Shown in pieces: positions 16,728 through 24,220 of a stretch of 39,665 nucleotides of DNA. Origin of the DNA: an unicellular cyanobacterium SU3. Its GTDB lineage: Bacteria > Cyanobacteriota > Cyanobacteriia > Cyanobacteriales > Microcystaceae. The stretch covers positions 1 through 39,665 of the forward strand of contig NETF01000191.1 of NCBI GenBank assembly GCA_002172675.1, read 5' to 3'. A model generated the notes under the pieces. It was not told the origin of the DNA and did not search any database. It worked only from the letters and a program-made list of their open reading frames with translations. Both the position numbers and the translations under genes were made by a program. Each line of letters begins with the position of its first letter. Positions within the stretch are counted from its first letter, which is position 1.

Positions 16728-16757
16728 CTCTCTAGCTTGTCTAGAGAGATTTTTTTG
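16728..16757 (+). terminator. Rho-independent terminator of psbV
   Basis: Perfect 8-bp stem CTCTCTAG (16728-16735) / CTAGAGAG (16741-16748) with loop CTTGT, followed by ATTTTTTT. Confidence 0.92.
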
Positions 16758-16839
16758 TTTCCTGGAAACTCTCACAAACGAAATGTTAAGCTAAGTTAAC
16801 GTAAAAAAAACTAATCATTTTACTTCTGACTTCTGCAAT

Positions 16840-17550
16840 ATGGTTCCTTTAAATGATAATAACCCCACCCAAAGAACAGCCTATGTTACTTATGGATTGA
16901 TTATTGTTAATATTTTAGTTTTTTTCAAAGAACTGAGTTTAAGTTCTGAGGAACTATCGCAATTTTTTCAATATTACGCCATTGTACCGAAACAGTTAAC
17001 TGCAGGGTTTAGTGGAGTGGATTTTTATCATCCGATTCCTGAATGGATGACCCTGATTACTTCCCAATTTCTCCATGCTGGCTTTTTACATATTGGCGGA
17101 AATATGTTGTTTTTATGGATTTTTGGTAATAACGTTGAGGATAAATTAGGTCATGTGAAATACTTATTGTTCTATCTAACTTGTGGCGTATTAGCTGGTT
17201 TAAGTCAATGGTATTTTGCCCCCTATTCTGAAATTCCTTCTTTGGGAGCTAGTGGGGCGATCGCAGGAGTGATGGGAGCCTATATTTTACGCTTTCCCCA
17301 GGCACAAGTTTTAACCTTACTTCCCTTAGGTATTTTTATCACCACCATTAGAGTTCCGGCGGTCTTCTTTTTGGGATTTTGGTTTTTGCAGCAAGCGATC
17401 TATGGTTTTGCCAGTTTAAATGTTCAAGCCAATGTAGGAATGGAAGGCGGTGGCGTGGCTTATTGGGCCCACGCTGGAGGCTTTGTATTTGGATTTATTT
17501 TAGGCCCATTATTAGGATTATTTAACGATAAAAATCGTTCAATTAAATAG
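16840..17550 (+). CDS. Rhomboid-family intramembrane serine protease
   Basis: The 236-residue polytopic protein has the rhomboid catalytic elements: HIGGNMLFLWIFG (oxyanion His/Asn) at about 86-98, the nucleophile in GASGAIAGVMG at about 141-151, and the catalytic His in AYWAHAGGFVFGF near residue 212. Six to seven membrane segments are visible. It cleaves membrane proteins within the bilayer; the substrate is unknown. Start ATG at 16840. It converges with the TrkH gene and overlaps its 3' end by 8 bp. Confidence 0.93.
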   Translation: MVPLNDNNPTQRTAYVTYGLIIVNILVFFKELSLSSEELSQFFQYYAIVPKQLTAGFSGVDFYHPIPEWMTLITSQFLHAGFLHIGGNMLFLWIFGNNVEDKLGHVKYLLFYLTCGVLAGLSQWYFAPYSEIPSLGASGAIAGVMGAYILRFPQAQVLTLLPLGIFITTIRVPAVFFLGFWFLQQAIYGFASLNVQANVGMEGGGVAYWAHAGGFVFGFILGPLLGLFNDKNRSIK

Positions 17551-18883
17551 CAACATCCTCTTCTACTGCTCGGAGCGTTTCTGTTGATTCATTGGTAAAT
17601 AATGCAATTCCAAAAGATAAGGCACCCACTCGACCAATAAACATTAGAACAATAACGACTAATTTACCCCAGGTGTTTAAATCTGAGGTAATTCCTCTTG
17701 ATAAACCCACGGTTCCTAACGCTGATGCTGCTTCAAACAAAACATCTTCAAATGATTGTGTTTGTAAAAGGAGCAAAATACTAGAACTAATTAAAAAAGC
17801 AAGGACATAAAATACTAAACCAGCAAAAGCAGTAATTAATCGTTGCTCAGGTATTCTTCTTCCTAGAAAAGCGATAGACTTTCTTTTCCTTAAAGAACTC
17901 CACATGACAGCCAAAGCAACAAAGATTGTCGTTGATTTTAGTCCGCCTCCTGTTCCCGATGGTGATGCTCCAACAATCATTATAATAATGGTTAATAAAG
18001 CTCCAAATGCGCTTAATGTTCCGATAGGATGGGTGTTAAATCCTACCGTTGTTAGGGCTGTCATCGATTGAAACCAAGCACCCAAAACCCGTTCTCCCAA
18101 GGTAAGAGACTTAAAGGAACTATCAAAGAATAATAGTAATAAAAATCCGATAACAATGAACCACGTTGTCATGTAAAGAATAACTTTAGTGGTGAAAGTT
18201 GTTCCTTGTTTTCTTCCGCTTAAACTTTGCCAAATATCAGAAATCACTAAAAAGCCGATCGCTCCCAAGATACTTAAAATACTGACAATTAAGTTAACCC
18301 AAAAGTCACCTCGAAAGTCCTCTAAACTATTCGGAAAAATACTAAATCCTGCAGTACAAAAAGCAGAAACAGAATGAAAGATGGCAGCCCAGACAGGATT
18401 TTCTACATTAGCTCGTAAAAAACAAAAATAGAGGGCAATGGCTCCTATTATTTCTATAATAAAAGTAAAAATTACTGTATGTTGCAGAAACAATTTTAAA
18501 TTAAATCCTTCAGGAAGTGCAAAAACTGAACTACCCACACGACGATAAAGATAAGGGAGAGAATTTTTAGCAGAAAGTAAGACAAATGAGCCTAACGTCA
18601 TGTAACCCAATCCTCCCACCTGAAAAGCACACATAATAACCAATTGTCCAAAAAAATTGTAGGCATCAGGAGTATTTACCGTTACTAAACCTGTTGTACT
18701 CACAGCAGAAGTAGCAATAAATAAATTATCTAAAGGATTAACAAAATTTTCTTTCCAACTGATAGGTAAACATAGCAAAATCCAAGGAATAAAAATATAG
18801 AAAGCATAACCCCAAAGAAGTAGTTTAACAGGTTGTGAATGAGCCGTTTTTCTCATCCACCTGTCCAAAAAATTTGTTTTCAT
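17543..18883 (-). CDS. ktrB: K+/Na+ transporter membrane subunit (TrkH/KtrB family)
   Basis: The 446-residue integral membrane protein has four selectivity-loop repeats, seen as AVSTTGLVTV (first), FCTAGFS (second), TTVGFNTHP (third) and LGTVGLSRG (fourth), separated by membrane pairs. The GASPSGTGGGLKSTT loop before the fourth repeat is typical of KtrB/TrkH. In cyanobacteria KtrB with KtrA and KtrE takes up K+ for osmotic adaptation; no ktrA gene is adjacent. Start ATG at 18883. Confidence 0.9.
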   Translation of the reverse strand: MKTNFLDRWMRKTAHSQPVKLLLWGYAFYIFIPWILLCLPISWKENFVNPLDNLFIATSAVSTTGLVTVNTPDAYNFFGQLVIMCAFQVGGLGYMTLGSFVLLSAKNSLPYLYRRVGSSVFALPEGFNLKLFLQHTVIFTFIIEIIGAIALYFCFLRANVENPVWAAIFHSVSAFCTAGFSIFPNSLEDFRGDFWVNLIVSILSILGAIGFLVISDIWQSLSGRKQGTTFTTKVILYMTTWFIVIGFLLLLFFDSSFKSLTLGERVLGAWFQSMTALTTVGFNTHPIGTLSAFGALLTIIIMIVGASPSGTGGGLKSTTIFVALAVMWSSLRKRKSIAFLGRRIPEQRLITAFAGLVFYVLAFLISSSILLLLQTQSFEDVLFEAASALGTVGLSRGITSDLNTWGKLVVIVLMFIGRVGALSFGIALFTNESTETLRAVEEDVAI

Positions 18884-19503
18884 TATTGTAAGATTTTGTT
18901 GTCAGATTGATTATTCAAAATAAATTTGACTATCCTATCATCGACGTTTTTAAAAGTCTATCTATCTTAAGGTATAATTTTCAATGAAACAAAGTTGCCT
19001 TGAAAAGTAAAATAAAAAGAGAGTATTTTTCCGTTAATAACTACTTTTGATCTTTTTTCCGTGTTTTTGACCGAGGCAGAAACCTCGTGGCTCCTGACTT
19101 TCAACTCCTGCCTTCTTTTAACACTCATGTACTCAAATCGAATTAATCTTTAACTTGATTTGATTAGATATTTCACTCCTATTCTGATAATATTTTTTTC
19201 CAATCTTTTCAACCAAACAATTTGGCATAAAATAGGATCCATTTTTTGGATGTTTAAATTACATAATTGGCCAATATAGAATTTTTTCTCACTAATAATA
19301 ATTAATTCGCAACCACTAATTAATACTATTATCAGAGATAATACAATTATCGATAATGGTTTTTCATCTGGCAATTAGGCAAATCACTGATAATTTGTTA
19401 CTTAGATTACAATTTTTCTCTATTAAAGAGTGTAAGTATCTCCATCTTGACAAGTGACCTTGTTTCAGGAATAATTACTGGTGTATATATACTTAAAAAA
19501 AAC
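18884..19503. other. Long intergenic region with one weak remnant
   Basis: 620 bp between the KtrB start and the Pmp3 gene. It holds a small hairpin around GAGGCAGAAACCTC (19074-19087) and the possible PilZ remnant listed separately; otherwise I see nothing. Confidence 0.5.
19150..19374 (-). pseudogene. Possible PilZ-domain remnant
   Basis: A 74-codon frame opening with TTG right after an in-frame TAA. The C-terminal part (FYIGQLCNLNI, CQIVWLKRLEKNIIRIGVKYL) has the strand pattern of the end of a PilZ (c-di-GMP-binding) domain, but the N-terminal RxxxR and D/NxSxxG parts are absent or degenerate. I read it as a decayed gene end; it could be a chance frame. Confidence 0.3.
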
Positions 19504-19662
19504 ATGGATGTCGTTCGCATTATCTGTGCCATTATTTTGCCACCACTAGGCGTTTTCCTACAAGTGGGTATTGGACCACAATTCTGGATCAATATTTTGT
19601 TAACGTTATTAGGTTATATTCCTGGTATTGTTCACGCAGTATGGGTCATTGCTAAAAAATAG
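19504..19662 (+). CDS. Pmp3/YqaE-family small membrane protein
   Basis: A 52-residue protein with two membrane helices: MDVVRIICAIILPPLGVFLQ, then INILLTLLGYIPGIVHAVWVI. The motif ILPPLGVFLQVG and the ending GYIPGIVHA are diagnostic of the Pmp3 (UPF0057) family, which is involved in membrane potential and salt/cold stress in plants and yeast. I set the start at ATG 19504 because this gives the family's exact length; an upstream TTG at 19447 in the same frame adds 19 unrelated residues. Confidence 0.9.
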   Translation: MDVVRIICAIILPPLGVFLQVGIGPQFWINILLTLLGYIPGIVHAVWVIAKK

Positions 19663-19755
19663 TTGATTCTAGAAACTACAATAATCATCATATTTTTTTC
19701 GGGCAAGTTTATTTTATGGACTTGTCTATTATGGTAATGATAGTTGCATCTTCAA

Positions 19756-19892
19756 CTATAGCAATCAAGTTTCAGTTGTGAGAAAATATTAAGCAGGGTT
19801 TAACATTGTTAAACCCCTACAGAAGTGATTTGTAGGGACATAATATTATTATGTCCTGAGCAGTTCTCATATATCATTCCTGATTGCTATAG
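19756..19892. mobile_element. MITE-like element with 12-bp terminal inverted repeats
   Basis: Ends CTATAGCAATCA (19756-19767) and TGATTGCTATAG (19881-19892) are perfect inverted repeats. Inside lie two palindromes, GGGTTTAACATTGTTAAACCC (21 bp, 19796-19816) and one centred on ATAATATTATTAT (19836-19856). The rest of the 19663-20211 gap shows no gene. Confidence 0.65.
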
Positions 19893-20211
19893 GTTAAAAC
19901 CAGTGAATGAGTTAATAAAACTTTTTAGGATGGGAGTTTTCGCTTTTTTAACCTCGGTTGTTTAAACTATGTTTGTTCAATTTTTTTACTGGTACAAGAT
20001 AGGAGAAGAAATAACAAAAAGAGATTAAACTATTGTTGATCATACTTTTATATCAATTCTCAAAAAAGAAGATAACCAACCACGAGACTATAGGAGTGAG
20101 TCTCTCTAGAAAAATGTCTTGTTGACACTGAGAGAATTGATATTCAGTCACTTTATCGGATTAGCTAGAATAAAGCTTAATTGTCTGACTAGGGCAATAA
20201 GAGGGGGTACC

Positions 20212-21798
20212 GTGTCATCATTACTCAACTATCGTTATCAAGTCGTAGAAAGTTTGGCAAAAGGGGGATTTGGAGAGACATTTCTCGCCATTGATACTCA
20301 TATGCCCTCAGAAAGAAAATGTGTTATCAAACAACTTAAACCGGCGGTTCAATCTCCTGTGATACCTGACTGGTTAAAAGAAAGATTTGCCAAAGAAGCA
20401 GCTATCTTAGAAGAATTAGGAGAAAAACATCCTCAAATCCCTAGCCTATACGCCTATTTTTCAGAGGGGGGAGATTTTTATTTAGTACAAGAATGGATTG
20501 AAGGGGAAACCTTAACCCAGATTCATCAAAAACAAGGGAATTTATCACCCGAACAAGTCAAAGAAATATTAATCGGCATCTTAGGGATTCTTGATTATGT
20601 TCATCATTGTCGCATTATTCATCGTGATATTAAACCAGATAATATCATTATTCGTAGCCATGATAAAAAACCTGTTTTAATTGATTTTGGCATTGTTAAA
20701 GAAACAGTCGCTACGATGGTTCACAGTAATGGTAATACTCCCTATTCAGTAGGATTAGGAACCCCTGGTTACATGGCCTCAGAACAAGCTGCCGGTCGTC
20801 CCATTGTTTCTAGTGACTTATATAGTTTGGGACTGACTGCAGTGTTTTTACTCACGGGAAAAACTCCCCAATATTTAGCCACAGATCCCAATACTGGGGA
20901 AATTTTATGGCGAAAAGAAGCCCCAGACATTCAGTCTAGTTTGGGTAATATTATTGATCGTGCCATTCGTTTTCATCCCCGCGATCGCTTTTCTACGGCT
21001 AAAGAAATGATCAAAGCCCTAGAAATTGCTCAGACTCCCCCCACCGCAGCAACGATAGCGGTTGGACGACAACATCCATCTTTATCCAGTTCTCTGAAAA
21101 CTACCACCACCACCACTAACTTACCAGAAACAGAAACAGAAGCAGACACCCCTTGGGCCTTGTTGGCCTTAGGTTCATTTTTGGCGGCCAGTGCGATCAT
21201 TGGTGGGTTGGTCTTCGGGATTATGTTGGGAACAAAAGAGCGATCGCAACCGACATCCTCCCCCTCTGCGTCTCCTGAGTCCTTAGAAAGTCCTCAACCA
21301 GAATTTTCCCAACCTACACCGAAATCTCCTCAACCTATTCGCCGTCCTCGGCGATCGCAACAGTCTCCGACTCCAACCCCAGAACCGTCTCCGACTTCAA
21401 ACCCAGAATCTTCTATTACTCCAGAGGATAATTCCTCTGGGAATTTCACCCCAGAACCCTCTACGACTCCAGAGGGTAAACCGTCTCCGACTCCAACTCC
21501 AGAACCTTCTGCTACGCCAAAAGCTCAACCGTCTCCCAATTCCACCCCGATTCCTGAACCGACTAAAATCGTACCGATTCCTGTCGAACCGCCTCCCCAG
21601 GTATCTGAACCCAAAGAAAACACGAATGAACATAGTTCAGAACCGCCCTTACTCATTCCCAATATTCCTCCCAAACCAGCGGGGGAAAAGCCCCCAAAAG
21701 AAGAGGAAAATAAATACAATATTCAAAAATATTTTGAGTCTGATGGAGAACAAAATAAACCTAATATCAAACAATATTTTGACTCTGACAGACCCTAA
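20212..21798 (+). CDS. Serine/threonine protein kinase with a membrane anchor and Pro-rich tail
   Basis: Hanks-type kinase: Gly loop LAKGGFGETFL, VIKQL lysine, catalytic HRDIKPDNI, DFG-loop as DFGIVKE, and GTPGYMASEQ (APE equivalent). The domain covers about residues 1-270. A membrane span follows (WALLALGSFLAASAIIGGLVFGIML, described; about residues 345-370), then a roughly 120-residue Pro/Ser/Thr-rich tail with PTPTPEPS repeats. The C terminus carries two copies of an NIxxYFxSD motif. I chose GTG 20212 over the TTG at 20119 because AGAGGGGG precedes it and the family begins SSLLNYRYQVV. The target and signal are unknown. Confidence 0.9.
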   Translation: MSSLLNYRYQVVESLAKGGFGETFLAIDTHMPSERKCVIKQLKPAVQSPVIPDWLKERFAKEAAILEELGEKHPQIPSLYAYFSEGGDFYLVQEWIEGETLTQIHQKQGNLSPEQVKEILIGILGILDYVHHCRIIHRDIKPDNIIIRSHDKKPVLIDFGIVKETVATMVHSNGNTPYSVGLGTPGYMASEQAAGRPIVSSDLYSLGLTAVFLLTGKTPQYLATDPNTGEILWRKEAPDIQSSLGNIIDRAIRFHPRDRFSTAKEMIKALEIAQTPPTAATIAVGRQHPSLSSSLKTTTTTTNLPETETEADTPWALLALGSFLAASAIIGGLVFGIMLGTKERSQPTSSPSASPESLESPQPEFSQPTPKSPQPIRRPRRSQQSPTPTPEPSPTSNPESSITPEDNSSGNFTPEPSTTPEGKPSPTPTPEPSATPKAQPSPNSTPIPEPTKIVPIPVEPPPQVSEPKENTNEHSSEPPLLIPNIPPKPAGEKPPKEEENKYNIQKYFESDGEQNKPNIKQYFDSDRP

Positions 21799-21810
21799 TT
21801 ATTAATTGTT

Positions 21811-22131
21811 TTAAATTTCTTCTACTTCTAGCTTAGCGGAGGTAACTGCAGCAAAGGCAAACGCAAAAATAATGGGCATTGGATTCTGTAATAGATAACT
21901 CAAACCAACAGACATGATTGAGATTAAAATGGCTGATCCTAACCAAGTTTTTTCTTCTGCACAAAAGCCTTTTGTTGCTTTAATTAATCTTAATACTTCT
22001 GAGGGAATAGGTTCTGGCATAACTGCGCCAGGAGGAAATGCCCAGTAGTGATTATAACGTTCTCTAAATAAATCTGTCCATCCATTTTCTTCACACCATT
22101 CTTGTATCCATTCATCTCGAAAATGTTTCAT
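21811..22131 (-). CDS. Conserved-looking small membrane protein
   Basis: A 106-residue protein I do not recognise. N-terminal half: a polar, Trp-rich part (FRDEWIQEWCEENGWTDLF, then YWAFPPGAVMPEPIP), then a helix and two hydrophobic stretches (AILISIMSVGLSYLL and MPIIFAFAFAAVTSA). Two membrane spans are predicted. It converges with the kinase gene, 12 bp apart. Coding statistics look normal for the window. Confidence 0.7.
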   Translation of the reverse strand: MKHFRDEWIQEWCEENGWTDLFRERYNHYWAFPPGAVMPEPIPSEVLRLIKATKGFCAEEKTWLGSAILISIMSVGLSYLLQNPMPIIFAFAFAAVTSAKLEVEEI

Positions 22132-22282
22132 AATTTCTTTAGTTCCCTTAATTTATCATTAATTTTTATATAAATTAATCTATTTTTCATAAATTAATCT
22201 ATAGTTTAGGAATAGTTATCATTCATATTAACAAAACTATTTTGGGTTATTGAGCAACTTAATAAATCTTAATTTAGAGAAA

Positions 22283-22849
22283 TTAAGTAGATATGCTTAT
22301 GATTTTATTTTCTGTACAAATTGCTTGTAATTGTTGGTCCCAGGGTTCACAAGGAAGTTGAGGAAATAGGGCAAATTCAAAGATAATGCCAACCGTAGGA
22401 ATAGAAGACCATTGAGGAGAATTTATTAAGCGATCATAATAGCCTCCACCATAGCCTAAGCGATATCCATTGTAATCACAAGCTACAGCAGGAACTAAGA
22501 TTAAATCGACTGTTTCGGGGGTTAAAATTGGAGCATTAGCAGAAGGTTCTAGAATGCCATATTTTCCAGGAATTAAAGGATCTTTAGGTCGCCAAGAATG
22601 CCAGATTAAAGACTTTTTAACGCAGCGAGGAAATCCCCAATTATGATTAATTGAAACTAGGGAAGTTAAATCAGGTTCTTGACGAATAGAAAAGTAAGCG
22701 AGGATGGTTTTTGATTGTTTAAATAAAGGATATTTTTGCAGGTTTTTACATATTTTTTTACTGTTGTTTATATAATCTAATTTTGATAATTTTTCTCTTT
22801 CTTGAATAAGTTTTTGCCTGAGTTGTTTTTTAGTTTCTTTTAAATTCAT
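22283..22849 (-). CDS. 5-formyltetrahydrofolate cyclo-ligase
   Basis: Converts 5-formyl-THF to 5,10-methenyl-THF with ATP. 188 residues, normal length. Seen: the basic N-terminal KKQLRQKLIQEREKLS, the ILAYFSIRQEPDL segment, and the signature GYRLGYGGGYYDRLI at about 127-141 with the phosphate/ATP-binding Gly-rich loop. The C-terminal PCEPWDQQLQAICTENKII is typical. Start ATG at 22849. Confidence 0.93.
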   Translation of the reverse strand: MNLKETKKQLRQKLIQEREKLSKLDYINNSKKICKNLQKYPLFKQSKTILAYFSIRQEPDLTSLVSINHNWGFPRCVKKSLIWHSWRPKDPLIPGKYGILEPSANAPILTPETVDLILVPAVACDYNGYRLGYGGGYYDRLINSPQWSSIPTVGIIFEFALFPQLPCEPWDQQLQAICTENKIISIST

Positions 22850-22972
22850 AATAGTTGATTATTATCTTGATTCACAAAATACTTTATAGAAAATTAGCTA
22901 CGCGGTATGGAGTGCATGGGACTACAGTTTTTGTTTAATCAATTTTGTGTATTGACTTATTATAATTTTAAA

Positions 22973-23437
22973 TTATAGAAATCGGCTTAGATCAAATTCA
23001 TCTTCCGTGGTATTACTGGGAAATCTCTCTAAATTTAATAATAATAATAAATGGTCTGAATAATCAACAATTCCTTTTAATTCTTCTTGTAATTGTTCTA
23101 GTCCACCATTAGCATATTCTTCAAAGATTTGTACTCTTTGATTTTCTGCATCAGTGTCATAAAGAGAAAGAATATGAGGGTCATTTTTTTCTGCGATCGC
23201 TAGTAATTTTATAATAGTATCATAACCCCTAGAAACAAAGATATCTAAACTAATAGGTGCCGGTTCTTTTGACACAATATTAAGAGGAATGCGTTTGTTA
23301 TATTTTGCTCCTAATGTGGCTGCAAAAGCGATAACATCTGCATAGGTTTGAAAGGGACCAACCCCTCCACCAAAATCGACTAAGGACTTAACTAAGTCTG
23401 ATTTATCTTTACTAATTCTAATACGATTAATTGCCAT
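22973..23437 (-). CDS. Dnd phosphorothioation-associated protein 4
   Basis: A 154-residue protein with the features of the 'DNA phosphorothioation-associated protein 4' family: N-terminal RIRISKDKSDLVKSLVD, YADVIAFAATLGAKYNKR, and the very characteristic IFEEYANGGLEQLQEEL at about 109-125. The family is found next to dnd sulfur-modification genes; I see no dndA-E genes in this window, so this is an orphan. Its role is unknown. It sits next to a type II R-M system on the other strand, consistent with a defence island. Confidence 0.75.
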   Translation of the reverse strand: MAINRIRISKDKSDLVKSLVDFGGGVGPFQTYADVIAFAATLGAKYNKRIPLNIVSKEPAPISLDIFVSRGYDTIIKLLAIAEKNDPHILSLYDTDAENQRVQIFEEYANGGLEQLQEELKGIVDYSDHLLLLLNLERFPSNTTEDEFDLSRFL

Positions 23438-23631
23438 TTTTTCTTTGATTTTTAATTATCATTAATTAGAATTGCTTTATTTTTAAATGTTCTAAATAAT
23501 ATGTTATTCTGTAAAACGTAAGTTTAAATAGTATGAGACCTTACCTTTATTATACACTACTGTGATTATCAACACGCTAAACCAGTAAAGCTCGAGGTCA
23601 CGGTAGATAGATAAACACAAAATATTCGTAA

Positions 23632-24150
23632 AATCAAGTAAGATATAGAATAAAAAACTTAATTTTAGATAAATATATAGAAGCAATTAATAAGCTTTTT
23701 AATTATTTAAAAGGTGATCTTAAGATAATAATCAAAAAATACTTAACTAAAAAAATACACGCGGAAGGTTTTTCAGAATTCTTAACACCTAGTGTAATTC
23801 ATAATATAATAACTAATCAAAATGAACTATTTTTTCTGTGTTACTCACAAAAAAAATATAGTGATTGGATTTTGCTTGATATTATAAATAATTTAGAAGA
23901 ATTGATGTTTATAAATGAGTTAGTTCCTGGTTTAATTAAATTACCTGAATTTTTATCAACAGATATTGATAATCTTATTTCTCAATCAGATATTACGTGG
24001 AAAATAAAACTAACTCAAAAAATAGATGCTTGGTTATTTGCAACTTTTGTTTATGAAGGTTTCGGTTTAAATACTAAGCAATTGACCAATATATTTAATA
24101 ACTTAGACATTAATAATACTTTACAGAATATGTATTTTTCTAAGGAATAA
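23632..24150 (+). pseudogene. Open frame without a start codon (172 codons)
   Basis: The frame is open from just after TAA 23629-23631 to TAA 24148-24150 and contains no in-frame ATG or GTG near its 5' end; the only usual start is TTG 23872, which would give 92 residues. The upstream part (KLFNYLKGDLKIIIKKYL, HAEGFSEFLTPSVIHNII) looks protein-like, so I read it as a gene that lost its 5' end, or one that uses ATA/ATT. Lys/Ile/Asn rich and AT-rich. I do not recognise the family. Confidence 0.4.
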
Positions 24151-24164
24151 TATATCTTTTTTTA

Positions 24165-24193
24165 TTGAAAATAGTATAAATGTTTGCTATAAT
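24165..24193 (+). promoter_or_regulatory. Sigma-70-type promoter of the R-M operon
   Basis: TTGAAA (24165-24170), a 17-bp spacer, then TATAAT (24188-24193) preceded by TGC (extended -10). It lies 28 bp before the GTG start of the methyltransferase. This is close to consensus, the best promoter I can see in the window. Confidence 0.75.
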
Positions 24194-24220
24194 TAAAATT
24201 GTTATTTTTTGAGAGCAAAA

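Noticed and set aside
21397-21719. Minus-strand frames rich in Arg/Gly.
   Set aside because: They mirror the low-complexity Pro/Thr-rich tail of the kinase gene.
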